Shown here piece after piece: positions 1-9,770 of a stretch of DNA of 64,000 bases. The notes beneath the pieces were generated by a model. It saw nothing but the letters and a program-made list of their open reading frames with translations. It was not told the DNA's origin and did no database searches. Both the position numbers and the translations under genes were made by a program. Every line of letters begins with the position of its first letter. Position 1 is the first letter of the stretch. This DNA is from Geodermatophilus dictyosporus (GTDB lineage: Bacteria > Actinomycetota > Actinomycetes > Mycobacteriales > Geodermatophilaceae): NCBI RefSeq assembly GCF_900115505.1, contig NZ_FOWQ01000004.1, positions 366,250 through 430,249 of the forward strand. Reading direction: 5' to 3'.

Positions 1-1416
1 CTCATGCAGCAGCAGCGCGACCGGGCCCGCGCCGACGCCCGCGCCAAGCGCACCGGCTCGGTCGACGTCCTGGCCTACCGCCGGCTGCTCGCCGAGCACG
101 GCCCCACCGACTGGCGGGCCTACGACACCCTGCGCACCGACTCCCGCGTGCTGGGCCTCGTCACCGATCTCGCCGCCACCGAGCTCGACGGGGACGACGT
201 CGGCGCGGCCGAGGCCGGCGCCGGCGAGGTCGTGCGCGTGGTGCTCGACCGCACGCCGTTCTACGCCGAGTCCGGCGGCCAGGTGGCCGACGCCGGCACG
301 CTGACCTGGGACGGCGGCCGCGCCGAGGTGCTCGACGTGCAGCGCCCGGTCAAGGGGCTGGTCGTGCACCAGGTCCGGGTGCTCGAGGGCGCGCTGGCCC
401 AGGGTGCGGAGCTGGCCGCCGAGGTCGACCGCGAGTGGCGGCTGTCGGCCTGCCAGGCGCACTCGGGCACCCACGTCGTCCACGCCGCGCTGCGCCAGGT
501 GCTCGGCCCGCAGGCGCTGCAGTCGGGTTCCTACAACCGCCCGGGCTACCTGCGGCTGGACTTCGCCTGGCAGGGCGCGCTCAGCCAGCAGCAGCGCGCC
601 GACATCGAGGACGTCGCCAACGCCGCCGTCCGCGCCGACCACCGGGTGAGCGCCAGCTACATGACGCTGCCCGAGGCGCAGGCCGTCGGTGCGCTCGCGC
701 TGTTCGGCGAGACCTACGGCGAGCAGGTGCGCGTCGTGGAGATCGGCGGCCCGTGGTCGCGCGAGCTCTGCGGCGGCACGCACGTCGCGGGGTCGGCGCA
801 GATCGGCACCCTGGCGCTGACCGGCGAGTCCTCGGTCGGGTCGGGCTCGCGCCGCGTGGAGGCCGTCGTCGGCCTGGAGGGCTTCCGCTACCTGGCCCGC
901 GAGCGCGACCTGGTCCGCCAGCTCGGCGAGCTGCTCAAGTCGCCCACCGACGGCCTGCTCGACCGGGTCGGCGGCATCCTGTCCCGGCTGCGCGAGGCCG
1001 ACCGCGAGATCGCGGAGCTCCGCGCCCAGCAGACGCAGGCCGCGGCCGGGCAGCTCGCCGCGCAGGCGAGGGACGTCGGCGGGGTCGCCGTCGTCACCGC
1101 GTCGCCGGCCGGGCTCTCCGGCGGGGACCTGCGCACGCTGGCCCTCGACGTCCGCGGCCGGCTCGGGGAGCGCCCGGGTGTCGTCTTGCTCGCCTCGGGT
1201 GCCGGGGGCAAGGTGGCTCTCGTCGCGGCGCTCAACCCCGCCGCGCAGGAGCGCGGCCTGTCGGCGAACGACGTGCTGCGCGCCGCGGCGCCCGCGGTCG
1301 GTGGCCGGGGCGGAGGCAAGGCCGACGTCGCCCAGGGCGGCGGCACGGACCCCAGCGGCATCCCCGCCGCTCTCCAGGCGGGCGAACAGGCGGTCGCGAC
1401 CGCCGCAGGGAGGTGA
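1..1416 (+). CDS. alaS: Alanyl-tRNA synthetase, C-terminal part (5' truncated by window edge)
   Basis: The reading frame is already open at base 1, so only the 3' part of the gene is inside the window. The enzyme charges tRNA-Ala; this part carries the editing and C-terminal domains. The editing-site zinc/water ligands are visible as HSGTH at nt 460-474 and CGGTH at 769-783. A predicted coiled coil lies around nt 960-1070, followed by a glycine-rich DHHA1-type C-terminal domain near 1290-1380 (GGRGGGKADVAQGG). The catalytic aminoacylation domain lies upstream of the window. The stop at 1414-1416 is followed 5 nt later by ruvX, whose GGGAGG ribosome-binding site overlaps the end of alaS. This is the usual actinobacterial alaS-ruvX-mltG-aroE order. 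Confidence 0.97.
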   Translation, partial: LMQQQRDRARADARAKRTGSVDVLAYRRLLAEHGPTDWRAYDTLRTDSRVLGLVTDLAATELDGDDVGAAEAGAGEVVRVVLDRTPFYAESGGQVADAGTLTWDGGRAEVLDVQRPVKGLVVHQVRVLEGALAQGAELAAEVDREWRLSACQAHSGTHVVHAALRQVLGPQALQSGSYNRPGYLRLDFAWQGALSQQQRADIEDVANAAVRADHRVSASYMTLPEAQAVGALALFGETYGEQVRVVEIGGPWSRELCGGTHVAGSAQIGTLALTGESSVGSGSRRVEAVVGLEGFRYLARERDLVRQLGELLKSPTDGLLDRVGGILSRLREADREIAELRAQQTQAAAGQLAAQARDVGGVAVVTASPAGLSGGDLRTLALDVRGRLGERPGVVLLASGAGGKVALVAALNPAAQERGLSANDVLRAAAPAVGGRGGGKADVAQGGGTDPSGIPAALQAGEQAVATAAGR

Positions 1417-1421
1417 CCGGA

Positions 1422-2081
1422 GTGCCCGAGCAGCGCCCCGACGAGACCGGTGACATGGGCGAGCGGCGCGTGCAGGGGCGCCCCGCGGTGCCGCCGTCGC
1501 GCCCGCGACGGACCCCGCCGCAGGCGCCGGTGCACCACCCGACCGAGGCGATCGACCTGCGCGCGGGCTTCCCGCCGGTCTCCAACGAGACCACCGAGAT
1601 CGACCTGTCGCAGGGCCTGCCCGCCGGGCTGCCGCTGCCGCCGCGGCGCACCCGCCAGGGCCGGCGGCTGGGACTGGACGTCGGCACCGTGCGGATCGGC
1701 GTCGCGCTGTCGGACCCGACCGGCACGCTGGCCAGCCCGCTGGAGACCGTCGAGCGCCGCCGCGACGGCAGCGACCTCGACCGGATCGCCGACCTCGTGG
1801 TGGAACACGAGGTGACAGAGGTGATCGTGGGGGAGCCGAGGCACCTCTCGGGTGCGTCGGGCGCCTCCGCACGGGAAGCGCGTGCCTACTCTCGGTCACT
1901 CGCCGGGCGCATCGGCAGCGTGCCCGTGCACCTCGTCGACGAGAGGCTCTCCACCGTGACCGCAGCCAGTTCCCTGCGCGCGAACGGGCTCGACAGCCGT
2001 GCCCAGCGCCCCGTGATCGACCAGGCCGCCGCCGTGGTCATCCTCCAGACCTATCTGGACGCCCAGCGGGGGCGCTCGTGA
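1422..2081 (+). CDS. ruvX: Holliday junction resolvase-like RuvX (YqgF)
   Basis: Putative RNase H-fold nuclease of the YqgF/RuvX family, implicated in rRNA processing and Holliday-junction resolution. The fold starts near residue 84 with GLDVGTVRIGVALSD; likely metal ligands are D86, E174 (in DERLST) and D200 (in IDQAAAVVI). The first ~80 residues are a proline- and arginine-rich extension absent from the roughly 140-residue core family. GTG 1422 is chosen because GGGAGG lies 8 nt upstream. ATG 1455 is a possible alternative that shortens the extension. The stop overlaps the mltG start in a GTGA junction, so the two are probably translationally coupled. Confidence 0.93.
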   Translation: MPEQRPDETGDMGERRVQGRPAVPPSRPRRTPPQAPVHHPTEAIDLRAGFPPVSNETTEIDLSQGLPAGLPLPPRRTRQGRRLGLDVGTVRIGVALSDPTGTLASPLETVERRRDGSDLDRIADLVVEHEVTEVIVGEPRHLSGASGASAREARAYSRSLAGRIGSVPVHLVDERLSTVTAASSLRANGLDSRAQRPVIDQAAAVVILQTYLDAQRGRS

Positions 2082-3907
2082 ACGGTCCGGTCCCGCCGTA
2101 CGGGCGGGGCCGGCAGGCGGGACCCGACGTCCTCGGCCCCGGCGGCCAGGCCGGCGCCTGGTACGGCAACCGGGCCGCCGACGTCCCGCGGACGACCCAG
2201 CTGCCGCTGGGACCGGTGCCCGCCCACCCCCGCCTCCCCGGTCGCGGCGCCGGCCTGCTCGACCGCGCCCCGTCGCTCAGCGGCCGGCACTCCGCCCCCG
2301 GCGACGACGACGACCGCACCGGGCCGCTGCCCGGCGGCCGGCCCTCGCCGGCCCCGGCGCCCGGCCTCCCGCCGCGCCCGTCGGGTGCCTGGTCGCGGCT
2401 GCCGCGCCGCTCCGGCGGCGACGGCGACACCGCGCACATCGACGACGGCGGGCACGCCGACACCGGGTACACCGACACCGGGTACACCGACACCGGGTAC
2501 ACCGACACCGGGTACGACGACACCGCGCACATCGAGGCCGTCGAGGCACCCGCGGAGGCGCCCGCCGCCCACGACGAGCACTGGGCCGACGAGGACGCCA
2601 CCGGCGGCCTCGACGTCGTCGGTGGGGGCCGGCGCGAGCGGCGCCGCGGGCGCCGGGCCCGCCGGGCCGCCGCCGCTCCCGAGACGCACCACGAGGACGA
2701 GCACCTCCACGACGGGCACGACGACGACCTGCACGACGACCACCACGAAGACCACCACGACGACCACCACGACGACCACCACGACGACCCGCTCGCCGCA
2801 CACCTCACCGGGCACGCCGACGACGGCCACGGCGGCAGCCGGCGGCGCTCGCGGGGCGGCCGTCGGCGTCCCCTGGTCAACGTGCTCGTGCTGCTCGTCC
2901 TCGCCGGCATCGTCGCCGGCATCGTCCTCGGCGGGCGGGCGCTCATCGGCCTGGTCAACCCCGAGGCGCAGGACTACGCCGGCGCCGGCACCGGCACCGT
3001 CGAGGTGCGCATCGGCGGCGGCGACACCCTCAGCGACATCGCCCGCACGCTCGTCGAGCAGGACGTCATCGCCTCCGCCGACCCGTTCGTGGAGGCCGCC
3101 GAGGCCGACCCCGCCTCCATGGGCATCCAGCCCGGCGTCTACTCGCTGCGCGCGCAGATGAGCGGCCAGGCGGCGCTCGACCTGCTGCTCGACCCCGAGA
3201 GCCGGCTGGTCTCGCGGGTCACCGTCCCCGAGGGCTTCACACTGAGCGCCACCCTGCAGCGCGTCGCCGAGTCCACCGGCCTGCCGGTCGAGGAGGTGCA
3301 GGCGGCGGCCGCCGACCCGGCCGCGCTCGGCCTGCCCGCCTACGCCAACGGCCAGCTCGAGGGCTTCCTCTTCCCGGCCACCTACGACGTCGAGCCCGGC
3401 GACTCCGCGACCGACGTGCTGCGCGGCATGGTCGCCCGGTTCACCGAGGTCGCCACCGACCTGCAGCTCGAGCAGCGGGCCGCCGCGTCGGGCCGCTCGG
3501 TGTACGAGGTGGTCGTCGTCGCCTCGATGATCCAGTCGGAGACCCGCCTGGACGAGGAACGGGCCAACGTGGCGCAGGTCGTCTACAACCGGCTCGCGCA
3601 GGGCATCCCGCTCGGCATCGACGCCACCCTGGCCTACGGCCTGCAGAAGAACGGCAACGACCTCACCGTCACCGACCTGCAGACCGACAGCCCCTACAAC
3701 ACCCGCACGCGGGCCGGGCTGCCGCCGACGCCGATCAGCTCGCCGGGCGAGGCGAGCCTGGAGGCGGCGCTGGCGCCCACCACCGGGGACCTCCTGTACT
3801 ACGTGCTCGAGACCGAGGACGGCCGGCACTTCTTCACCGCCGACTACGCGGAGTTCCAGGCCGCGCGGCAGCGGTGCGCCGACGCCGGCCTCGGGTGCGG
3901 TGGCTGA
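2078..3907 (+). CDS. mltG: Endolytic murein transglycosylase MltG with long repetitive N-terminus
   Basis: Membrane-anchored lytic transglycosylase that cleaves nascent glycan strands. One transmembrane helix lies at about residues 266-290. It is followed by the YceG/MltG domain, with a LysM-like start (VEVRIGGGDTLSDIA), the family motif EGFLFPATY, and the catalytic glutamate E488 in MIQSET. The predicted cytoplasmic N-terminus is unusually long. It has four or five tandem DTGYT units (nt 2458-2520) and a His/Asp run of about 20 residues built of HHDD units (nt 2725-2790). GTG 2078 overlaps the ruvX stop by 4 nt. The last 8 nt overlap aroE. Confidence 0.94.
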   Translation: MNGPVPPYGRGRQAGPDVLGPGGQAGAWYGNRAADVPRTTQLPLGPVPAHPRLPGRGAGLLDRAPSLSGRHSAPGDDDDRTGPLPGGRPSPAPAPGLPPRPSGAWSRLPRRSGGDGDTAHIDDGGHADTGYTDTGYTDTGYTDTGYDDTAHIEAVEAPAEAPAAHDEHWADEDATGGLDVVGGGRRERRRGRRARRAAAAPETHHEDEHLHDGHDDDLHDDHHEDHHDDHHDDHHDDPLAAHLTGHADDGHGGSRRRSRGGRRRPLVNVLVLLVLAGIVAGIVLGGRALIGLVNPEAQDYAGAGTGTVEVRIGGGDTLSDIARTLVEQDVIASADPFVEAAEADPASMGIQPGVYSLRAQMSGQAALDLLLDPESRLVSRVTVPEGFTLSATLQRVAESTGLPVEEVQAAAADPAALGLPAYANGQLEGFLFPATYDVEPGDSATDVLRGMVARFTEVATDLQLEQRAAASGRSVYEVVVVASMIQSETRLDEERANVAQVVYNRLAQGIPLGIDATLAYGLQKNGNDLTVTDLQTDSPYNTRTRAGLPPTPISSPGEASLEAALAPTTGDLLYYVLETEDGRHFFTADYAEFQAARQRCADAGLGCGG

Positions 3908-4727
3908 CCGGCCGGTGTCCGACCCGGACCTGCCCGGCCGGGCGGCCGTCCTCGGCCGCCCGGTCGCGCACTCCCTGTCCCCGCTGCTGCACCGCGCGGC
4001 CTACGCCGCCCTCGGTCTGACCGGCTGGACCTACGACCGGCTCGACCTCGGCCCCGAGGACCTGCCCGTGCTGCTGGCCGGCCTGGGCGCGGAGTGGCGC
4101 GGGTTCTCGGTGACCATGCCGTGCAAGCAGGCGGCGGTCGCGGTCGCCGACACCGTCGACCCGCTGCCCCGGCTGCTCGGCGCGGCCAACACCCTCGTGC
4201 ACACCGGCGAGGGCTGGCGGGCGGAGAACACCGACGTCCACGGCGTCGGCATGGCGCTGCAGACCGGCGGCGTCGAGCGGGTGGCGCACGCCGCGATCAT
4301 CGGCGCCGGGGGGACGGCGGCCGCGGCGGCCGTGGCGCTGGCCGAGCTCGGCGCCGAGCACGTCGACGTCCTCGTCCGGGCGCCCGACCGCGCCGCCGAC
4401 GTCGTCCGGGTGCTCGGCGCGCTCGGGGTGGAGGCCGCCGTCGCGCCGCTGGCAGCCGGGCCGGTCGAGGCGCCGGTGGTGGTCAGCACGGTGCCCATCG
4501 GCGCGCACCCCGACCTGGCCGGGCTGGGGTGGCGCTCCGGGCAGACGCTGCTCGACGTCCTCTACGCGCCGTGGCCCACGCCGCTGGCCGAGCGGGCGCA
4601 CGCCGCCGGGGCCGCGGTGGTCAGCGGCATCGAGGTGCTGTTCTGGCAGGCCACCGTGCAGGTGGAGCTGATGACCGGGCAGCCGGCGCCGATCGGCGCG
4701 ATGCGGGCCGCGCTGGACGCCCGCTGA
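3900..4727 (+). CDS. aroE: Shikimate dehydrogenase
   Basis: NADPH-dependent reduction of 3-dehydroshikimate to shikimate. The shikimate-binding SLS motif is near residue 25, the catalytic lysine is K76 in MPCKQ, and D112 lies in NTDVHG. A GAGGT nucleotide-binding loop lies near residue 140. The 275-residue length is normal for AroE. The GTG start lies inside the mltG 3' end, so the genes overlap by 8 nt. The gene opens an aromatic-amino-acid set that continues with aroC, aroK, aroB and aroQ, interrupted only by the prepilin-peptidase-like gene. Confidence 0.94.
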   Translation: MADRPVSDPDLPGRAAVLGRPVAHSLSPLLHRAAYAALGLTGWTYDRLDLGPEDLPVLLAGLGAEWRGFSVTMPCKQAAVAVADTVDPLPRLLGAANTLVHTGEGWRAENTDVHGVGMALQTGGVERVAHAAIIGAGGTAAAAAVALAELGAEHVDVLVRAPDRAADVVRVLGALGVEAAVAPLAAGPVEAPVVVSTVPIGAHPDLAGLGWRSGQTLLDVLYAPWPTPLAERAHAAGAAVVSGIEVLFWQATVQVELMTGQPAPIGAMRAALDAR

Positions 4728-5389
4728 CGCCGACCGTCCCGCCCGCGCTGCTGCTCGCGGCCGCGCTGCTGGTCGCCGCCGCGGCCGGCCCGCTGCTCGC
4801 CCGGACCGCGGTGCGCCTGGCCGCCCGGGACCCCGCAGCACGGCCCGGTCGCGCCCGGGCGGTGCTCAGCGCCGCGGTCCTCGCCGTCCTGCTGTGCGGG
4901 GCGGTGCTGCTCACCGGCGCCCGCCCGGCGACGCTGGCGCTGTGCTGGGCCGCCGGGGCCGCCGTCGTCCTGGCGCAGGTCGACCTCGCCGTCCACCGGC
5001 TGCCCGACCGGGTCACCCTCCCTGCCGGCGCCGTCTGCGCCGCCGCGCTGCTGGCCGACGCCGCCCTCCTCGGCACCTGGCCCGCGCTGCTGCGAGCGCT
5101 GCTCGCCGCGGCCGCGACCGGGGGCGTCGCCCTGCTGACCGCGCTGGCCGCCCCGTCGGGCCTCGGCCTCGGCGACGTCAAGCTGCTCGCCCTCCTCGGG
5201 CTGGTCCTCGGCTGGGCCGGGTGGGGCGTGCTGCTGGCCGGCGTCCTCCTCGGCCTGCTCGCCGGCGCCGCCGTCTCGCTGGTCCTGGTGGCGGCCCGCC
5301 GGGCCGGCTGGCGCACCGCGCTGCCCTTCGGCCCGCCGCTGCTGCTCGGCGCGGTCCTCGCCCTGCTGGTCGAGGGCCCGCTGCCATGA
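4724..5389 (+). CDS. Prepilin peptidase-like (A24 family) membrane protein, probable CTG start
   Basis: Predicted aspartyl peptidase of the type IV leader peptidase family, which cleaves prepilin-like signal peptides. It is a short form of the family, with 6-7 hydrophobic segments and no cysteine-rich N-terminal domain. The two catalytic aspartates appear to be D87 (QVDLAVHRLPD) and D151 (GLGDVKL). The first hydrophobic segment is encoded immediately after the aroE stop. The only in-frame start that keeps it is CTG 4724, in a CTGA overlap with that stop. GTG 4811 would begin after this segment. No pilin genes are nearby, so the substrate is unknown. The AroE-peptidase-AroC order is common in actinobacteria. 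Confidence 0.8.
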   Translation: MTPTVPPALLLAAALLVAAAAGPLLARTAVRLAARDPAARPGRARAVLSAAVLAVLLCGAVLLTGARPATLALCWAAGAAVVLAQVDLAVHRLPDRVTLPAGAVCAAALLADAALLGTWPALLRALLAAAATGGVALLTALAAPSGLGLGDVKLLALLGLVLGWAGWGVLLAGVLLGLLAGAAVSLVLVAARRAGWRTALPFGPPLLLGAVLALLVEGPLP

Positions 5390-5475
5390 GGGCGCCCGCT
5401 CGATGACCAGGTGACCTGATCGTGGCCGCCCCGCCGCGGGCGGTCGCCGAGGAGTCGGCTGGCAGAATGCTCGGC

Positions 5476-6654
5476 ATGTTGCGCTGGCTGACCGCCGGTG
5501 AGTCGCACGGCCAGCAGCTCACCGCCATCCTCGAGGGGCTGCCCGCCGGCGTGCAGGTGCAGACCGCCGACCTCGACGTCGACCTCGCCCGCCGCCGGCT
5601 CGGTCACGGCCGCGGCGCCCGGATGTCCTTCGAGCAGGACGTCGTCACCCTCACCGGCGGTGTCCGGCACGGGGTCACCCAGGGCGGGCCGATCGCGGTG
5701 CAGGTCGGCAACACCGAGTGGCCCAAGTGGCAGACGGTCATGGCCGCCGACCCGGTCGACCCCGAGGTGCTCGCCGGGCAGGCGCGCAACGCCCCGCTGA
5801 CCCGCCCGCGGCCCGGGCACGCCGACCTCGCCGGCATGCAGAAGTACGGCTTCGACGACGCCCGCCCGGTGCTCGAGCGCGCCAGCGCCCGCGAGACCGC
5901 GGCCCGCGTCGCCCTCGGCGCGGTCGCCAGGGCCTTCCTCCGCCAGGCGCTGGGCGTCGAGGTGGTGAGCCACGTCGTCGGCATCGGCCCGGTCACCGTC
6001 CCCGACGGCGTGCTGCCCGGCCCGCAGGACAACCCGCGCGTCGACGAGGACCCGGTCCGCTGCGCCGACCCGGCCACCAGCGCGGTGATGGTCGCCGAGG
6101 TCGACGACGCCCGCAAGAACGGCGACACCCTCGGCGGCGTCGTCGAGGTCGTCGTCCACGGCCTGCCGCCGGGCCTGGGCAGCCACGTGCACTGGGACCG
6201 CCGGCTCGACTCCCGCCTGGCCGCCGCGCTCATGGGCGTGCAGTCGGTCAAGGCGGTCGAGGTCGGCGACGGACTGGAGACCGCGCGCCGCCGCGGCTCG
6301 GTCGCCCACGACGAGATCGTCAGCACCGACGGCCGGCTCCGGCGGGTCACCGACCGCGCCGGCGGCATCGAGGGCGGCATGACCAACGGCGAGGTGCTGC
6401 GGGTGCGCGCCGCGATGAAGCCGATCTCCACCGTGCCGAAGGCCCTGGCCACCGTCGACGTCGCCACCGGCGACGCCGCGGTCGCGATCAACCAGCGCAG
6501 CGACGCCTGCGCGGTGCCCCGCGGGTCGGTGGTGATGGAGGCGATGGTCGCCCTCACCCTCGCCGACGCCGCGCTGGAGAAGTTCGGCGGCGACTCGGTG
6601 GCCGAGACCCGCCGCAACGCGCAGGCCTACCTCGACGCCCTCCCGTACCGGTGA
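5476..6654 (+). CDS. aroC: Chorismate synthase
   Basis: Converts 5-enolpyruvylshikimate-3-phosphate to chorismate using reduced FMN. The N-terminus [12 protein letters not shown] is the canonical family start, which decides ATG 5476 over ATG 5467 and over the GTG further upstream. [11 protein letters not shown] near residue 38-48 and [14 protein letters not shown] are FMN/substrate motifs. The 392-residue length is normal for actinobacteria. A weak -10-like CAGAAT (5464-5469) lies 6 nt before the start and no clear Shine-Dalgarno is present, so a leaderless transcript is possible. The stop overlaps aroK (GTGA). Confidence 0.97.
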   Translation: MLRWLTAGESHGQQLTAILEGLPAGVQVQTADLDVDLARRRLGHGRGARMSFEQDVVTLTGGVRHGVTQGGPIAVQVGNTEWPKWQTVMAADPVDPEVLAGQARNAPLTRPRPGHADLAGMQKYGFDDARPVLERASARETAARVALGAVARAFLRQALGVEVVSHVVGIGPVTVPDGVLPGPQDNPRVDEDPVRCADPATSAVMVAEVDDARKNGDTLGGVVEVVVHGLPPGLGSHVHWDRRLDSRLAAALMGVQSVKAVEVGDGLETARRRGSVAHDEIVSTDGRLRRVTDRAGGIEGGMTNGEVLRVRAAMKPISTVPKALATVDVATGDAAVAINQRSDACAVPRGSVVMEAMVALTLADAALEKFGGDSVAETRRNAQAYLDALPYR

Positions 6655-7184
6655 GCGCGCCGCTGCTGGTCCTGGTCGGCCCGCCCGCGTCGGGCAAGAC
6701 CACCGTCGGGACGGCGGTCGCGGGCGCGCTGGGCCTGCCCTTCCGCGACACCGACGCCGACGTCGAGGCCGAGGCCGGCACCACCGTCGCCGACCTCTTC
6801 GTCAGCTCCGGCGAGCCGCACTTCCGCGCGCTGGAGGAGCGGGCGGTGGCCCGCGCGCTGGCCGGGCACGAGGGCGTGCTGGCCCTCGGCGGCGGCGCGG
6901 TGCTCAGCGCGGGCAGCCGGGCGCTGCTGGTGGCCTACGGCCGGGCCGGCGGCACCGTCGTGCACCTCGACGTCGACCTGCCCTCGGCGGTCCGCCGCGC
7001 GGGGCTCGCGCGCGACCGGCCGATCCTCGGGGTCAACCCGCGGGCGATGCTGCGCACCCTGCTCGAGCAGCGCGCGCCGCTGTACGCCGAGGTGGCCACC
7101 GTGGTGGTGCCCACCGGAGGCCGCGACCCGCAGGACGTCGTCGCCGAGGTGCTGGCCGCCCTGCCCGCCGGGGCCGACGCGTGA
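6651..7184 (+). CDS. aroK: Shikimate kinase
   Basis: Phosphorylates shikimate at O-3 using ATP. The P-loop GPPASGKTT is at residues 10-18, the shikimate-binding region RDTD at 32-35, GGGAV lies near residue 80, and RDRPIL forms the lid. The length of 177 residues is typical. GTG 6651 overlaps the aroC stop and the gene's own stop overlaps aroB, so aroC-aroK-aroB-aroQ form a tightly coupled block. Confidence 0.95.
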   Translation: MSAPLLVLVGPPASGKTTVGTAVAGALGLPFRDTDADVEAEAGTTVADLFVSSGEPHFRALEERAVARALAGHEGVLALGGGAVLSAGSRALLVAYGRAGGTVVHLDVDLPSAVRRAGLARDRPILGVNPRAMLRTLLEQRAPLYAEVATVVVPTGGRDPQDVVAEVLAALPAGADA

Positions 7185-8239
7185 GGCGGGTGACCGTCGC
7201 CGGGGAGGAGCCCTACGAGGTCGTGATCGGCCCCGGCGCGCAGGCCGAGCTGGGCCTCCTGCTGGCCGGCACCGCGAAGGCCGCCGTCGTGCACGCCCCG
7301 CCGCTGGCCGCGCTCGCCGGTGCCGCGGTCGAGACGCTGCAGACCGCCGGGGTGGCCGCCGAGGCCGTCGTCGTCCCCGACGGGGAGGCGGCCAAGACCG
7401 CCGAGGTCGCCGCCCGCGTGTGGGACGAGCTCGGCCGGCTCGGGCTGACCCGCTCCGACGCCGTCGTGGGCGTCGGCGGCGGAGCGGTCACCGACCTCGC
7501 CGGCTTCGTCGCCGCGACCTGGGTGCGCGGGGTGCGGGTGGTGCAGGTGCCCACCAGCGTGCTCGGCATGGTCGACGCCGCGGTCGGCGGCAAGACCGGC
7601 ATCAACACCGCCGCGGGCAAGAACCTCGTCGGCGCGTTCCACCCGCCGGCCGGCGTGCTCGCCGACACCGACGTGCTCGCCGGGCTGCCCGAGGCGGAGT
7701 TCCGCTCGGGCATGGCCGAGGTGGTCAAGTGCGGCCTGATCGCCGACGCCGGCATCCTCGACCTGCTCACCGTCGACCCCACCGGCCGCCGCGACACCGG
7801 GGAGCTCGTCGAGCGCGCGGTGCAGGTGAAGGCCGACGCGGTGGGGGAGGACCTCTACGACACCGGCCGCCGGGAGTTCCTCAACTACGGACACACGCTC
7901 GGGCACGCGATCGAGCGGGTCGAGGACTTCGGCTGGCGGCACGGCGAGGCGGTCGCCGTCGGGCTGGTCTTCGCCGCCGAGCTGGCGGGCCAGGCCGGGC
8001 TCCTGACCCCCGCCGAGGTCGACCGGCACCGCTCGCTCGTCGCGGCGATGGGCCTGCCGACCCGCTACCGCGGCGACTGGGCCGCCCTGCAGGCGGTGAT
8101 GCGGGTGGACAAGAAGGCCCGCGGCTCGACGCTGCGGTTCGTCGTCCTGGACGGGCTCGGCAACCCGCGCATCCTCGCCGACCCCGACCAGGCCTGGCTC
8201 GACGCGGCGTGGGCCGCAGTCTCGGAGGACCCCTCGTGA
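7181..8239 (+). CDS. aroB: 3-dehydroquinate synthase
   Basis: NAD- and zinc/cobalt-dependent cyclisation of DAHP to 3-dehydroquinate. GDGEAAKT-like PDGEAAKT near residue 67 and [18 protein letters not shown] near residue 98 bind [15 protein letters not shown] and [11 protein letters not shown] carry substrate and metal ligands. The length of 352 residues is normal. Its GTG start and its stop both sit in GTGA overlaps with the neighbouring aro genes. Confidence 0.96.
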   Translation: MRRVTVAGEEPYEVVIGPGAQAELGLLLAGTAKAAVVHAPPLAALAGAAVETLQTAGVAAEAVVVPDGEAAKTAEVAARVWDELGRLGLTRSDAVVGVGGGAVTDLAGFVAATWVRGVRVVQVPTSVLGMVDAAVGGKTGINTAAGKNLVGAFHPPAGVLADTDVLAGLPEAEFRSGMAEVVKCGLIADAGILDLLTVDPTGRRDTGELVERAVQVKADAVGEDLYDTGRREFLNYGHTLGHAIERVEDFGWRHGEAVAVGLVFAAELAGQAGLLTPAEVDRHRSLVAAMGLPTRYRGDWAALQAVMRVDKKARGSTLRFVVLDGLGNPRILADPDQAWLDAAWAAVSEDPS

Positions 8240-8670
8240 CCGTCCAGGTGCTCAACGGCGCCAACCTCGGCCGGCTCGGGACGCGCGAGCCGGAGAAGTA
8301 CGGGACGACGACGTACGCGCAGCTGGTGTCCCGCATCGAGGAGGTCGCCGGCGAGCTGGGCCTCGAGGTGCGGGTCCGGCAGACCGACGACGAGGGCGAG
8401 CTGCTGCGCTGGGTGCACGCGGCGGCCGACGCCGGCGACCCCGTGGTCGTCAACCCGGCCGGCTGGTCGCACACCTCGGTCGTGCTCCGCGACGCGCTGG
8501 CCATGCTGACCGCCCCGCTGGTCGAGGTGCACATCAGCAACATCCACCGGCGCGAGGAGTTCCGGCACCACTCCTACGTCTCCGGGGTGGCCGACGGCGT
8601 CATCGCGGGGCTCGGCGTGCAGGGCTACGAGCTGGCGCTGCGCTACCTGGCCGCCCGGGACGCGCGATGA
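8236..8670 (+). CDS. aroQ: 3-dehydroquinate dehydratase, type II
   Basis: Dehydrates 3-dehydroquinate to 3-dehydroshikimate. The type II signatures are [18 protein letters not shown] (catalytic tyrosine in the flexible loop), [10 protein letters not shown] and [16 protein letters not shown]. The family usually has NPAAYTHTS, so the Gly-Trp variant here is a small deviation. The length of 144 residues is typical of the dodecameric type II enzyme. The start overlaps aroB (GTGA) and the stop overlaps pepQ (ATGA). Confidence 0.95.
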   Translation: MTVQVLNGANLGRLGTREPEKYGTTTYAQLVSRIEEVAGELGLEVRVRQTDDEGELLRWVHAAADAGDPVVVNPAGWSHTSVVLRDALAMLTAPLVEVHISNIHRREEFRHHSYVSGVADGVIAGLGVQGYELALRYLAARDAR

Positions 8671-9770
8671 GCCGCGCGGCGGAGCGGCGGGAGCGGCTGC
8701 GGGCCACCGCGGCCGAGCGCGGGCTGGACGCCGTGCTGGTCACGAACCTGCTCAACGTCCGCTACCTCACCGGCTTCACCGGCTCCAACGGCGCGCTGCT
8801 GCTGCGCACCGACGGCGCCGACGTCTTCGGCACCGACGGCCGCTACACCACCCAGGCCGGCACCCAGGTGCCCGACGTCGAGCTGCTCGTCGACCGGGCG
8901 ACGGTGGTCGGGCTCGCCCGCGAGGCGGTGCGCGGCGGCGCCGGTCGGATCGGCTACGAGAGCCACGAGGTCACCGTCGACGGCCTCGGCCAGCTCGAGC
9001 GGGTGCTCGTCGACGCCGCTGCCGGCGGGACGGCGCCGGAGCTGGTCAGCGTCCGCCGGGCGGTCGAGGAGCTGCGGGCGGTCAAGGACGAGTCGGAGAT
9101 CGAGGCGCTGCGCCGGGCCTGCGCGGTGGCCGACCGGGCGCTGGCCGAGCTGGCCGCCGAGGGGGCGCTGCGGCCCGGGCGCAGCGAGCTGCAGGTCGGC
9201 CGCGAGCTCGACGCCCGGATGCTGGCGCTCGGTGCCGAGGCGCCGTCGTTCGAGACGATCGTGGCGGCCGGCGCGAACTCGGCGATCCCGCACCACCGGC
9301 CCGACGGCACGGAGCTGCGCGGGGGCGACTTCCTCAAGCTGGACTTCGGCGCGACCGTCGACGGCTACCACTCCGACATGACCCGCACGCTGGTCCTCGG
9401 CTCGGCCGCCGACTGGCAGCGCGAGGTGTACGCCCTCGTCGCCGAGGCGCAGGCGGCCGGGCGGGCGGCGCTGGCCGTCGGTGCCGACGTCGTCGCCGTC
9501 GACGCGGCCTCCCGCGACGTCGTCGCCGCCGCCGGGCACGGCGAGCACTTCCCCCACGGCCTCGGGCACGGGGTGGGCCTGGAGATCCACGAGGCGCCGG
9601 GCATCGGCCCGCTGGGCGCGGGTACCCTGGCCGCCGGCATGGCCGTCACCGTGGAGCCGGGGGTCTACCTCCCCGGCCACGGCGGTGTCCGGATCGAGGA
9701 CACGCTCGTCGTCACGGCGGACGCGCCCGAGTTGTTGACCCTCACGAGCAAGGAACTGCTGGTCCTCTAG
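8667..9770 (+). CDS. pepQ: Xaa-Pro aminopeptidase / M24B metallopeptidase
   Basis: Predicted cytoplasmic dimetal aminopeptidase acting on Xaa-Pro bonds. An N-terminal creatinase-like domain (about 1-125) precedes the pita-bread domain. The five metal ligands are visible in [42 protein letters not shown] and RIEDT. The length of 367 residues fits the short actinobacterial PepQ. It sits directly upstream of efp with no gap (TAG then ATG), an arrangement conserved in Actinobacteria. The gene symbol is used loosely because prolidase and aminopeptidase specificity cannot be separated from sequence. Confidence 0.92.
   Translation: MSRAAERRERLRATAAERGLDAVLVTNLLNVRYLTGFTGSNGALLLRTDGADVFGTDGRYTTQAGTQVPDVELLVDRATVVGLAREAVRGGAGRIGYESHEVTVDGLGQLERVLVDAAAGGTAPELVSVRRAVEELRAVKDESEIEALRRACAVADRALAELAAEGALRPGRSELQVGRELDARMLALGAEAPSFETIVAAGANSAIPHHRPDGTELRGGDFLKLDFGATVDGYHSDMTRTLVLGSAADWQREVYALVAEAQAAGRAALAVGADVVAVDAASRDVVAAAGHGEHFPHGLGHGVGLEIHEAPGIGPLGAGTLAAGMAVTVEPGVYLPGHGGVRIEDTLVVTADAPELLTLTSKELLVL

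Noticed and set aside
2458-2790. CRISPR or minisatellite in mltG
   Set aside because: The repeats are in frame, encode DTGYT and HHDD units, and have no spacers.
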